From: Paenibacillus solanacearum
GTDB lineage: Bacteria > Bacillota > Bacilli > Paenibacillales > NBRC-103111
Direction of reading: 5' to 3'
DNA: 64,000 nucleotides
Assembly (NCBI RefSeq): GCF_910593845.1
Contig: NZ_CAJVAS010000001.1
Location: 310,001 to 374,000 of the forward strand
A program made the translations under genes and the position numbers. Under the pieces are notes generated by a model. That model did not search any database. It was not told the DNA's origin and was given only the letters and a program-made list of their open reading frames with translations. Positions 1-7,737 of the stretch are shown one piece after another (the stretch's first letter is position 1; each line of letters opens with the position of its first letter).

Positions 1-270
1 GGCAAGCGGATGGAGCAGCAGGAGCTGGGCTCCGTGCTGACTTACGCCTACTTGGAGAAGGAGCTTGGGGTCTCGCTGCGCAGCGGCACGCAGACCATCA
101 GCGCGAGGATCGCCGGCAAGCACGAGTCCAAACTGCTCGGTATCGCCGAAGGAAGCGCCCTGCTATCCATTGAACGGGTGATTTTCGCAGCGGATCAAGC
201 CCCTGTCGAGTATTTGGAGGCGGTATACCGGCCGGATTATTTCCAGTACACCGTTCAGCTGCGGCGTTAA
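1..270 (+). CDS. GntR/HutC-family regulator, C-terminal end of UTRA domain (partial)
   Basis: The frame is open from the window edge, so only the last 89 residues are present and the DNA-binding half lies outside. The visible part has the usual end of a UTRA effector-binding domain: a segment on agonist-like specificity, then a hydrophobic strand followed by Ile-Glu-Arg-Val, then a Val-Glu-Tyr-Leu-Glu strand and the terminal Tyr-Arg-Pro-Asp-Tyr-Phe-Gln-Tyr motif. UTRA domains bind small sugars or organic acids and release the GntR winged helix from DNA. It lies just upstream of a sugar-acid type catabolic operon in the same direction, so it is probably the local regulator (inference). The family is fairly certain; the ligand is unknown. 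Confidence 0.8.
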   Translation, partial: GKRMEQQELGSVLTYAYLEKELGVSLRSGTQTISARIAGKHESKLLGIAEGSALLSIERVIFAADQAPVEYLEAVYRPDYFQYTVQLRR

Positions 271-368
271 GTCTGCCTGCACAATGGGTACTCGGTACAG
301 CGCAGCGATGGCGGTAGGGGACGGCAGTCCTTAATTCGAAGTCATAACAAGCTTGGGAGGGATGGCTT

Positions 369-1499
369 ATTCGTATTATCAAAGTAGAACCCATTGTTCT
401 TCATGTACCGCTTGACAAGCCGGTTGTCACATCGTTTGGCAGGATGGATGCGAGAACGACGGTGCTTGTGAAGGTCGAAGCGGATACGGGCGAATACGGA
501 ATAGGAGAGATCTGGAACAACTTCCCTTCCTGGGGCATGTACGAGAAGATCACGACGCTGAAGTACGGAATTGTCCCGATGCTGATCGGCGAAGACCCGC
601 TTGACATCGCCGGCGTGAACACCAAGCTGCTTCGCGCGCTTACGGTGCTTGGTCTGCAATGGGGGGCGCTGGGGCCGATTTACCAGAGCATCAGCGGGAT
701 CGACATGGCGTTGTGGGATTTGAAAGGAAAGCATGAGGGCAAGCCGGTAGCGGCACTCCTTGGCGGGGATGTCCGCCAGCCTGTTCAGGTGTATGCTAGC
801 GGCATCGGGCCAGATGGGATCGAGCCGCTGATCGAGAGTCATCAGGCGATGGGCGTCACGGCCTATAAACTGAAGGTAGGGAAGGATGCCGACAAGGACT
901 TCCGCAATTTGCAGCGCATGCGCGACATGCTGCGTCCCGGCGACAAGATCATGATCGACGCCAATCAGGCGTGGGATCGCGAGACTGCCGTATCCAACCT
1001 GCTGCGTTTCCAAGCGTTTCAGCTGACATGGATTGAAGAGCCGCTGTGCTGCGATGACTTCGGCGGATACCGGATGATCCGCGAACGCACGGGGATTCCG
1101 GTGGCGGGAGGAGAGAATCTGTACGGCGAGCGCCACGCTATGCTGGCTCTGGAGCATGGCGCACTTGATGTCATTCAGCCCGATTTGAGCAAAAACGGCG
1201 GCATCTCGGAGGGCCGAGCGATGGCGGAGGCCGCGCGCCGGGCAAACGTTCCGTACGCTCCCCATTTCCTGGGTGGAGCCGTCTGCCTCGCCGCCAGCCT
1301 GCATTTCTTTGCCGGCGTTCCCGGCGGTGTATGGCTGGAGCTGGATGCTAACCCGAACCCGTTCCGCGAGAAGCTGTTTACGGCGCCATTCGTCGTCAAA
1401 GACGGAACACTGGCCGTTCCGGAAGGGCCGGGTCTCGGGTTTGAGCTGGACCCCGAATTCGTCGATTATTACAAAATTGCCGTATCGGCGCCGGAGTGA
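369..1499 (+). CDS. Enolase-superfamily (mandelate racemase/muconate lactonizing type) dehydratase or racemase
   Basis: The protein has the full two-domain enolase-superfamily layout: an N-terminal capping domain and a C-terminal barrel. With the start at 369, visible catalytic residues are Lys167-x-Lys169, metal ligands Asp197 (in Asp-Ala-Asn-Gln), Glu223 (in Glu-Glu-Pro) and Glu249 (in Gly-Gly-Glu-Asn), and an Asp/His dyad ending in His299 (Pro-His-Phe). This is the mandelate racemase subgroup, which abstracts the alpha-proton of acid sugars. Homologous sequence clearly begins upstream of the first ATG (444): the reading from 369 gives Ile-Arg-Ile-Ile-Lys-Val-Glu-Pro, typical of the family N-terminus. 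No ATG, GTG or TTG exists in frame there; GGGAGGG at 355-361 sits before an ATT at 369. An ATG at 362 is out of frame by one base. So either ATT starts the gene or there is a one-base frameshift near 362-369. Substrate unknown; probably an aldonate or aldarate. Confidence 0.85.
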   Translation: MRIIKVEPIVLHVPLDKPVVTSFGRMDARTTVLVKVEADTGEYGIGEIWNNFPSWGMYEKITTLKYGIVPMLIGEDPLDIAGVNTKLLRALTVLGLQWGALGPIYQSISGIDMALWDLKGKHEGKPVAALLGGDVRQPVQVYASGIGPDGIEPLIESHQAMGVTAYKLKVGKDADKDFRNLQRMRDMLRPGDKIMIDANQAWDRETAVSNLLRFQAFQLTWIEEPLCCDDFGGYRMIRERTGIPVAGGENLYGERHAMLALEHGALDVIQPDLSKNGGISEGRAMAEAARRANVPYAPHFLGGAVCLAASLHFFAGVPGGVWLELDANPNPFREKLFTAPFVVKDGTLAVPEGPGLGFELDPEFVDYYKIAVSAPE

Positions 1500-1644
1500 C
1501 GTGAATCCGCTTGCAATGACGGAATGGCTGGTATGTCGAAACGGTGCAATGATCGAAAGCAGCAACTGATCGATCTCTGATGTGATCGACTGCTGATGTG
1601 ATCGAACGCGACATGGATGCAATATGAGGAGAGGAGCCAGCGAA

Positions 1645-3093
1645 ATGGCCGAATATTACGGCAACTATATTAGCGGACGCTATGTCGCCCCGAGGCGGGC
1701 TGCATGGTTCGAATCGGTGAATCCGGCCGACCGGGAGGAGCGTCTGGGCTTGTTTGTCGACTCCGGCGTTCAGGAAGTGGCGGAGGCGGTAAGTTCCATC
1801 GCCGGAGTCGCAGCGCGGTGGGCGAGCACTCCCGGCACGGAGCGCGCCGCCATGCTGCAGAAGGCGCTAATCGCGTTGGGCGAGCGAAAGGAAGAGCTCG
1901 CCCGCGTCATGACAAGGGAGCAGGGGAAGCCGCTCCAGGAATCGATGAACGAAATCGGCAAATCGATCGGCGAAGCCCAGTTCATGCTTGGAGAGGGGTA
2001 TCGGCTGAACGGCTATACGGCGATGAGCGAGAAGCCGGGCACTTGGGCGCAAACCGTAAGGGTGCCCGTCGGTCCCGTAGCGGCGATCACCCCCTGGAAT
2101 TTCCCCGTGCTGACGCCGATGCGCAAGCTGATGCCCGCGCTGGTTACCGGCAATACGGCGGTGCTCAAGCCGTCGGAGTACACGCCGCTAACCGGGCTAA
2201 AGCTTGTGGAGATCCTGAATTCCGCAGGGCTGCCTGGCGGTGTGCTGAATGCGGTTACAGGCGGCCGTTCAACAGGAGAAGCGCTGGTGAAGCATCATGC
2301 GATTCAAGCGATCACGTTCACCGGATCAACAGCGGCCGGCCGGTCCATCTATAAGCTTGCGGCGGAGCGGCTCGTCCGGGTGCAGGCGGAGATGGGCGGC
2401 AAAAATCCGGCAGTCGTCTGGGACCCGCCGAGCATGGATGAGGCGGTCAAGCACATCGTCAGCGCCGCTTTCCTGTGCTCGGGGCAGCGCTGCACGGCCA
2501 TCAGCCGTGTCATCGTTCGCCGGGCGGAGGCGGCGGAGCTCGAGCGTGCGCTTGTCGCTGCGCTAGCCGAGCTGCGTCCCGGCAACGGCTTGGCGGCCGG
2601 CGTGACGCTCGGCCCGTTAACCAGCGAGGCGCAGCTGACGAAAGTGAGCGGCTTCGTGCAGCGAGCGGTTCGGGAAGGCGCCCGTCTGGCGCTCGGCGGC
2701 GCACCGCTGCTGGAAGGCGAATATGCCAAAGGCTTCTTCTTCCCGGCGACGCTGCTGGCCGATGTTACGGAGGAGATGGAAATCGCCAGAGAGGAAGTGT
2801 TCGGGCCGGTGCTGACGCTGCAGCCTGTCGACACGTTCGAGGAAGCGCTGGCTGTGGCGAATCATGTCGAATACGGGCTGACTGCGGCCATTTTTACGAA
2901 AGACTTGTCCATCGCGGGTCGCTTTGTCGATGGCATCCAAACGGGTATGGTGCATGTCAATCACGGTACCGCTCCGGAAAGCCATATGCCGTTCGGCGGG
3001 GTCAAAGCTTCGGGTGTCGGTCCCGGCTCGGTGGGCCCGACAACCAAAGACTTTTTTACCGACATCAAGACGGTGTACCTCAAGCATACATAA
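1645..3093 (+). CDS. NAD(P)-dependent aldehyde (semialdehyde) dehydrogenase
   Basis: A full-length aldehyde dehydrogenase of 482 residues. It shows the cofactor-site Thr-Pro-Trp-Asn-Phe-Pro motif, general base Glu249 in Glu-Met-Gly-Gly-Lys-Asn-Pro, and nucleophile Cys283 in Gly-Gln-Arg-Cys-Thr. The family oxidises aldehydes to acids; the succinate/alpha-ketoglutarate semialdehyde branch fits best. The start at 1645 is chosen over an in-frame ATG at 1624 because AGGAGAGG (1627-1634) lies 10 bases before it. Between an enolase-superfamily dehydratase and a beta-hydroxyacid dehydrogenase, it probably oxidises the semialdehyde product of sugar-acid breakdown (inference). Exact substrate not determined by the sequence. 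Confidence 0.9.
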   Translation: MAEYYGNYISGRYVAPRRAAWFESVNPADREERLGLFVDSGVQEVAEAVSSIAGVAARWASTPGTERAAMLQKALIALGERKEELARVMTREQGKPLQESMNEIGKSIGEAQFMLGEGYRLNGYTAMSEKPGTWAQTVRVPVGPVAAITPWNFPVLTPMRKLMPALVTGNTAVLKPSEYTPLTGLKLVEILNSAGLPGGVLNAVTGGRSTGEALVKHHAIQAITFTGSTAAGRSIYKLAAERLVRVQAEMGGKNPAVVWDPPSMDEAVKHIVSAAFLCSGQRCTAISRVIVRRAEAAELERALVAALAELRPGNGLAAGVTLGPLTSEAQLTKVSGFVQRAVREGARLALGGAPLLEGEYAKGFFFPATLLADVTEEMEIAREEVFGPVLTLQPVDTFEEALAVANHVEYGLTAAIFTKDLSIAGRFVDGIQTGMVHVNHGTAPESHMPFGGVKASGVGPGSVGPTTKDFFTDIKTVYLKHT

Positions 3094-3123
3094 ACGATTC
3101 ATTATACCAAGGAGGAGTGCGCA

Positions 3124-4023
3124 ATGACGCAAAAGATCGGATTTGTCGGACTCGGCGCTATGGGCAGACCGATGTCCAAAAATATTATCGGCAAAGGAAA
3201 CTACGAGCTGATCGTGTATGACGTGGTCGACCGGGCGGTCGAGGAACTTGTGGCGCACGGCGCCAAAGCGGCGGCTTCCGCAGCGGAGGTGGCGGAGAAC
3301 AGCGATGTCATCATAACGATGCTGCCCAATTCGCCCGACGTGGAAGCGGCGGTGCTGGGGCCGGGCGGAGTGCTTGAAGGCATGCGGCCGGGCTCGACCC
3401 TGATCGATATGAGCACGATTGATCCGGCGACGACAAGAAAGGTTGCGGCGGCGGTGCAGGCAAAAGGGTGCAGCATGCTGGACGCTCCGGTAGGCCGTTC
3501 CACCGCCAACGCGGAGGACGGCACGCTGCTCATCATGGCGGGCGGGGAGGAGGATGTGTTCGAGGCATGCAAGCCGATCTTGTCGTGCATGGGCAGCGAT
3601 TTGGTGCATTGCGGCCCGATCGGCTCGGGGGAGATCGTCAAGATCGTCAACAATATGCTCACCGGCATCATCGTCACGGCCAACGCGGAGGCGTTGACGC
3701 TCGGCGTGAAAGCGGGCGTGAAGCTGGAGACACTGCTCCAGGTGCTGCGCAGCACGGCGGCCAATAACGGACATTTGCATGCCACCTATCCCGTCAAGGC
3801 GCTCAAGGGAGACTTCTCCCCCGGGTTTGCCGTCCGCCTCGCCTACAAAGACATGAACCTTGCATTAAGCCTCGGGGGGCAGCTCAGCGTCCCGCTTTCC
3901 GTAGCCGCCTCGAGCACGCAGCTGTTTAATATGGCGAGAGGGCTCGGACACGACAATCATGACTATACGTCCGTCATCTCCGTCGTAGAGGAATGCGCCG
4001 GAGTCAAGGTGCGAATCGATTAG
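3124..4023 (+). CDS. NAD(P)-dependent beta-hydroxyacid dehydrogenase (3-hydroxyisobutyrate / tartronate semialdehyde reductase family)
   Basis: The 299-residue protein opens with the Rossmann motif Gly-Leu-Gly-Ala-Met-Gly that defines the family. It also has Asp-Ala-Pro-Val-Gly (substrate-binding loop, here with Arg-Ser-Thr in place of the common Ser-Gly-Gly) and the catalytic Lys in Gly-x-Val/Ile-Lys-Ile-Val-Asn-Asn. The C-terminal all-alpha domain has Ala-Tyr-Lys-Asp-Met-Asn-Leu-Ala. The family interconverts beta-hydroxyacids and semialdehydes, for example glycerate and tartronate semialdehyde. A strong AAGGAGG precedes the ATG, 30 bases after the aldehyde dehydrogenase stop, so the two form one operon. 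The altered Gly-Gly loop suggests a substrate other than 3-hydroxyisobutyrate (inference). Confidence 0.88.
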   Translation: MTQKIGFVGLGAMGRPMSKNIIGKGNYELIVYDVVDRAVEELVAHGAKAAASAAEVAENSDVIITMLPNSPDVEAAVLGPGGVLEGMRPGSTLIDMSTIDPATTRKVAAAVQAKGCSMLDAPVGRSTANAEDGTLLIMAGGEEDVFEACKPILSCMGSDLVHCGPIGSGEIVKIVNNMLTGIIVTANAEALTLGVKAGVKLETLLQVLRSTAANNGHLHATYPVKALKGDFSPGFAVRLAYKDMNLALSLGGQLSVPLSVAASSTQLFNMARGLGHDNHDYTSVISVVEECAGVKVRID

Positions 4024-4051
4024 TCGACAAGAGAAAGGGAGATGGAATTCC

Positions 4052-4774
4052 ATGAACAGGATCAGAGGCATTGCGCATCGCGGCGATCCGGCCCGTTACC
4101 CGGAAAATACGTTATCGTCGTTTCAGTCGGCGCTGGATGCAGCGTTCACGCACATGGAGCTGGACGTGCATTTGAGCAAGGACGGCGTGCCGGTCGTCAT
4201 GCATGACCATACCTTGCAGCGAATGAGCGACGGCAAAGGGCCGATCAGAAACTTTACGCTTGAGCAGCTGAAGCGTCTCAAAGTAGGTGAAACGGAGTCC
4301 ATCCCCACATTGGAGGAGGCGTTCCGGCTCGTGCGGGGGCGCATTACCGTACTGGTGGAGCTGAAACAGACAGGCAACCTGTACGAAGGGTTGGAAGAGA
4401 AAGTGCTGGAGGTCGTTACCGGGCTGGATATGGTCGATCAAGTCGTGATCACTTCATTCGACCATTATGCTCTGGCGAAGATGCGTCGACTGAACGGCCA
4501 AGTGCCGATCGGTTTGTTAATGAGCGGCTCCTCTCCCGCTGTGTTCCCCTTCATGAAGGAGATCGGCTCCGGGTATATGTCCATTCCGCATGCTTATTTG
4601 ACGGAACCCTGTGTGGATGATTGCCGGGAGAACGGTGTCCAGCTCATTACAAGACCGGTCGATTCGGAAGACACGATGAACAAGATGCTGCAATTTCCTT
4701 CCGTGCTGGCTTCGACGAATCAGTTGGAGCGTTGGCAGCAGTTTTATCTCGAGCATAAAGACCGGCTGCAATAA
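4052..4774 (+). CDS. Glycerophosphodiester phosphodiesterase (GDPD family)
   Basis: The 240-residue protein carries the GDPD catalytic signature: His-Arg-Gly near the N-terminus, Glu-Asn-Thr, the metal-binding Glu-Leu-Asp-Val-His-Leu-Ser-Lys-Asp-Gly and His-Asp. The family hydrolyses deacylated phospholipids (glycerophosphodiesters) to glycerol-3-phosphate and an alcohol. There is no signal peptide, so it is probably cytosolic. AAAGGGAG precedes the ATG, only 28 bases after the dehydrogenase stop, so it may ride on the same transcript. A clear paralogue lies at 36173-36901, sharing the same length, catalytic motifs and a conserved C-terminal Leu-Ala-Ser-Thr-Asn motif. Confidence 0.92.
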   Translation: MNRIRGIAHRGDPARYPENTLSSFQSALDAAFTHMELDVHLSKDGVPVVMHDHTLQRMSDGKGPIRNFTLEQLKRLKVGETESIPTLEEAFRLVRGRITVLVELKQTGNLYEGLEEKVLEVVTGLDMVDQVVITSFDHYALAKMRRLNGQVPIGLLMSGSSPAVFPFMKEIGSGYMSIPHAYLTEPCVDDCRENGVQLITRPVDSEDTMNKMLQFPSVLASTNQLERWQQFYLEHKDRLQ

Positions 4775-4938
4775 TACCAAGGACATCCGGTTTCATTGCT
4801 TTATTTCCCCGTAAATGAAGGCTTTATTTCCCGGGCAACCGCAAAAAGCGATAATTTTCGGTTTCCCGCGTCAGTTCGTCCCGAAAGGCGCTCGAAATGA
4901 AGAAGCTTGTCGTCGAATCGAACGGGTCATGCAAGAAG

Positions 4939-4975
4939 AAGAGCCGCATCGCTCACAAGATGCGGCTCTTTGTCG
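4939..4975. terminator. Bidirectional hairpin between the GDPD gene and the lacI-family gene
   Basis: A 12-base perfect stem (AAGAGCCGCATC with GATGCGGCTCTT) flanks an 8-base loop, followed by TTTG on the plus strand and a pyrimidine run on the minus strand. It overlaps the stop codon of the minus-strand regulator and separates two convergent genes. Confidence 0.65.
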
Positions 4976-6008
4976 ATTGGATCGTCGTTCCTTCGTAAAA
5001 CCCGCCCTGCAGCAAAATATGCTCGTAAGGCAGATGCGGATTCGCGATACGCCAAAGCATGCGCTCGGCGGCACGGATGCCAGACTCCCTGATCATCAGC
5101 AGCGGCCGGGACAATTCCGGCACGAAGGCGTTCTCGGCATGGGCCACGCTGATCAGCGACACGTCCTCGGGGATTCGCAAGCCGAGCCGGCTGCAGGCGT
5201 TATAGATCCATACGAGATCATAATGAACGCCGCTCAAGATGGCTGTCGGCCGGTACTGCTGCAGCCGGCTTACGAGCTGGTCTCCCCAACTGAGCGGGCT
5301 ATTCAAACCGCTCGTCATATGATCCTGCGGATCGACCGGAAGTCCGGCCGTCTTCATAGCCGCCACGAAAGACTGCCAGCGCAGGACGAATCCCCGATGC
5401 GTGCCGATATTTCCGATATACATGATGCGCGTATGCCCCTTCGACAGCAGCTTGCGCACCGATTGGTGAATCGCCGTCCCGACATCCCAGACGACGCTGT
5501 CCACCTTGGCTTCCGGCCCCGGAAAATTGATCAATACGCGCGGGATGGCATATTGCAGCAGATGGGCCTCCTGCTTCAGGCCGATCATCGGGGTAATGAA
5601 CACGCCGTCGCAATATTCCAGCTGCTGCATGTCCGACCAGGCGCGAAGCGTGCCGCTTGACTCGAGCTGATAAGGAATCGTAACCGTTTCAAGCGAATGG
5701 CCGTATTCCGACAACTTCTCCTGCAGCCCGTCGAGAATGAACAAAATCATGTCCGACGGTTCGTGCTGGTCGGGAATGACCAGCTTGAACCGCAGCGGCT
5801 TGCGGGGATGAAGCGGAATGCGTTCGACCGCATGCGCGCGCTCCTGATCCTTGGTCCGGTATCCGATCTCCCGGGCGACCTTATGCACGTGATTGCGGGT
5901 CTCCTCCGACATGCCGGGGAGCCCGCGCAGCGCTTTGGAGACGGTGTGGACCGACAGTCCCGATTCGCGGGACAAATCCTGCAGCGTAATCGACTTTTTC
6001 TTCCGCAT
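4953..6008 (-). CDS. LacI-family transcriptional regulator
   Basis: A 351-residue LacI/GalR-type repressor. The N-terminal helix-turn-helix reads Thr-Leu-Gln-Asp-Leu-Ser-Arg-Glu-Ser-Gly-Leu-Ser-Val-His-Thr-Val-Ser-Lys-Ala-Leu, followed by the hinge region and a periplasmic-binding-protein-like sensor domain. AAAGGAG lies 6 bases before the ATG. It is divergent from the FAD-oxidoreductase/solute-binding-protein pair, and a LacI-type CAAACGTTTG palindrome sits in the shared intergenic region. So it probably controls that pair in response to a sugar or sugar derivative (inference). Confidence 0.9.
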   Translation of the reverse strand: MRKKKSITLQDLSRESGLSVHTVSKALRGLPGMSEETRNHVHKVAREIGYRTKDQERAHAVERIPLHPRKPLRFKLVIPDQHEPSDMILFILDGLQEKLSEYGHSLETVTIPYQLESSGTLRAWSDMQQLEYCDGVFITPMIGLKQEAHLLQYAIPRVLINFPGPEAKVDSVVWDVGTAIHQSVRKLLSKGHTRIMYIGNIGTHRGFVLRWQSFVAAMKTAGLPVDPQDHMTSGLNSPLSWGDQLVSRLQQYRPTAILSGVHYDLVWIYNACSRLGLRIPEDVSLISVAHAENAFVPELSRPLLMIRESGIRAAERMLWRIANPHLPYEHILLQGGFYEGTTIQSTKSRIL

Positions 6009-6107
6009 AATGCGCTCCTTTACTCTGTTGTCGATAGCTTGATTTTAATGAAAATGAAAGTTTTCTTCAACTAGTTGTGAAGGTTGAATTTGAATAAAAT
6101 CGAGTTG

Positions 6108-6125
6108 AAACAAACGTTTGCTTTC
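6108..6125. promoter_or_regulatory. LacI-family operator-like palindrome
   Basis: The perfect palindrome CAAACGTTTG (6111-6120) has a central CG and is flanked by AAA upstream and CTTTC downstream, as is typical of LacI/GalR or CcpA-class operators. It is 39 bases before the start of the FAD oxidoreductase gene and 103 bases from the divergent lacI-family start. It fits repression of the forward operon and possibly of the regulator itself. Confidence 0.55.
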
Positions 6126-6158
6126 AGTGCTTCACATTAAACGACAAGGAGAGCAGCC

Positions 6159-7721
6159 ATGCACAGCATCGATTTCGGAAAGATCAAGTACGACGCCGGT
6201 CCCGCTGCGCCGTCCAGCCCGCAGCGGGTTGAAGCGGATTTATGCATTTACGGGGCGACCTCTGCCGGGATTGCCGCAGCTATCCAAGCGAAGCGGATGG
6301 GGCTTCGCGTTGTCATTGCCGAGTTTGGCCGCCATCTGGGCGGACTGACGACCGGCGGGCTGGGTGCGACGGATATCGGCAATAAGGCGGCGATCGGAGG
6401 CATCGCGCGCGAATTTTACCGTGCAGTCGGCAGCCATTACGGAAGTACGGAGCCGGATGGGACGATGTGGACGTTCGAGCCAAGCACGGCAAAACGAATT
6501 TACGAGGAATGGCTGCAGTCGGCGGAGGTGGCCGTCTACTTCGGGCAGCAGTTGGACCGGGTGGAACAGAAGGAGGGGAAGCTGTCGGAGCTGGTTATGA
6601 CGAGCGGCAGCCGGTTCAGCGCGCCGATGTTTATTGACGCGACCTATGAGGGCGATTTGCTGGCCCGCGCCGGCGTCGCATATCATGTCGGCCGGGAAGC
6701 GAATTCGCTGTACCGGGAAACGCTGAACGGCGTTCATTACGGACATCCGAACCATAATTTCAAAGCGTGGGTCGACCCTTACGTCATTCCGGGCAAACCC
6801 GACAGCGGGCTGCTACCGGGCGTGACGGAGGCGCCCCTGCTGCGGCAGGGAGACGGCGATTCGAGCGTTCAAGCGTACAACTTCCGCATCTGCCTGACGA
6901 ACGTGCCGGAGAACCGGATTCCGATCGCGCAGCCGCCGGGCTACGATCCGCAAACGTATACGCTGCTGGCGCGGTACATAGAGGCCGGCGTCTGGGATGC
7001 GCTGCGTCTGCTCAAGATGATGCCGAATGGGAAGACCGACCTGAACAACTTCGGAGCCGTATCCACCGATCATATCGGCGGCAGCGATCATTGGCCGGAG
7101 GGCGATGCGAAGACGAGGGAACGTCTGTTCCAGGAGCATCTCCGGTACAATATGGGCATGCTGTACTTTCTGACTCACGATTCGCGGGTGCCGGAGCCGA
7201 TTCGGCGGGAGGCCGCCCAGTGGGGACTGCCTGCCGACGAATATACGGACAGCGGGCATTGGACTCCGCAGCTGTATATTCGGGAGGCCAGGCGCATGGT
7301 ATCGGAGGTCGTCATGACCGAGCATCATTGCCGAGGCTATGCGGTTGTCGACGATCCGGTCGGGCTGGCGGCGTATACGATGGATTCTCATAACTGCCGC
7401 AGGCTCGTGATCGACGGCAGATGCATCAATGAAGGGAATGTCGAGGTAGCGCCGAGCGCGCCTTATCCGATTTCGTATCGCGCCATCGTGCCGAAGCAAG
7501 AGCAATGCGCCAATCTGCTCGTACCCGTCTGCCTGTCAGCGTCCCACATCGCCTTCGGCTCGATTCGAATGGAGCCGGTGTTCATGATATTGGGCCAGTC
7601 GGCGGCGACGGCGGCCGCACTCGCTCTGGAAGCGGGATGTGCCGTACAAGAAGTGGAGTACGGCAAGCTGCGTACGAAGCTGCTGGAAGACAAACAGGTC
7701 ATCGCATGGAACAAATCGTAA
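6159..7721 (+). CDS. FAD-dependent oxidoreductase (FAD_oxidored / PF12831-like)
   Basis: The 520-residue protein starts with a dinucleotide-binding fold: Leu-Cys-Ile-Tyr-Gly-Ala-Thr-Ser-Ala-Gly-Ile-Ala-Ala-Ala, then Glu-Phe-Gly-Arg-His-Leu-Gly-Gly-Leu-Thr-Thr-Gly-Gly-Leu-Gly. This is the signature of the 'FAD-dependent oxidoreductase' family found in polysaccharide and glycoside utilisation loci. A Tyr-Glu-Gly-Asp-Leu motif and a C-terminal Ser-Ala-Ser-His-Ile-Ala segment also fit. AAGGAG precedes the ATG. There is no signal peptide. It is probably co-transcribed with the binding lipoprotein 17 bases downstream and controlled by the divergent LacI regulator. The substrate is unknown. Confidence 0.85.
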   Translation: MHSIDFGKIKYDAGPAAPSSPQRVEADLCIYGATSAGIAAAIQAKRMGLRVVIAEFGRHLGGLTTGGLGATDIGNKAAIGGIAREFYRAVGSHYGSTEPDGTMWTFEPSTAKRIYEEWLQSAEVAVYFGQQLDRVEQKEGKLSELVMTSGSRFSAPMFIDATYEGDLLARAGVAYHVGREANSLYRETLNGVHYGHPNHNFKAWVDPYVIPGKPDSGLLPGVTEAPLLRQGDGDSSVQAYNFRICLTNVPENRIPIAQPPGYDPQTYTLLARYIEAGVWDALRLLKMMPNGKTDLNNFGAVSTDHIGGSDHWPEGDAKTRERLFQEHLRYNMGMLYFLTHDSRVPEPIRREAAQWGLPADEYTDSGHWTPQLYIREARRMVSEVVMTEHHCRGYAVVDDPVGLAAYTMDSHNCRRLVIDGRCINEGNVEVAPSAPYPISYRAIVPKQEQCANLLVPVCLSASHIAFGSIRMEPVFMILGQSAATAAALALEAGCAVQEVEYGKLRTKLLEDKQVIAWNKS

Positions 7722-7737
7722 ATTAGGGGATCGTGAT

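Noticed and set aside
342..1622. A 426-codon open frame on the minus strand
   Set aside because: It lies opposite the enolase-superfamily gene, has no recognisable domain or binding site and is rich in Arg and His, as expected of a mirror frame in GC-rich DNA.
2617..3780. A 387-codon open frame on the minus strand
   Set aside because: It runs antisense across the aldehyde dehydrogenase and beta-hydroxyacid dehydrogenase genes, with Arg/His-rich composition and no domain.
4815..5660. A 281-codon open frame on the plus strand
   Set aside because: It is antisense to the LacI-family gene and has no motif or binding site.
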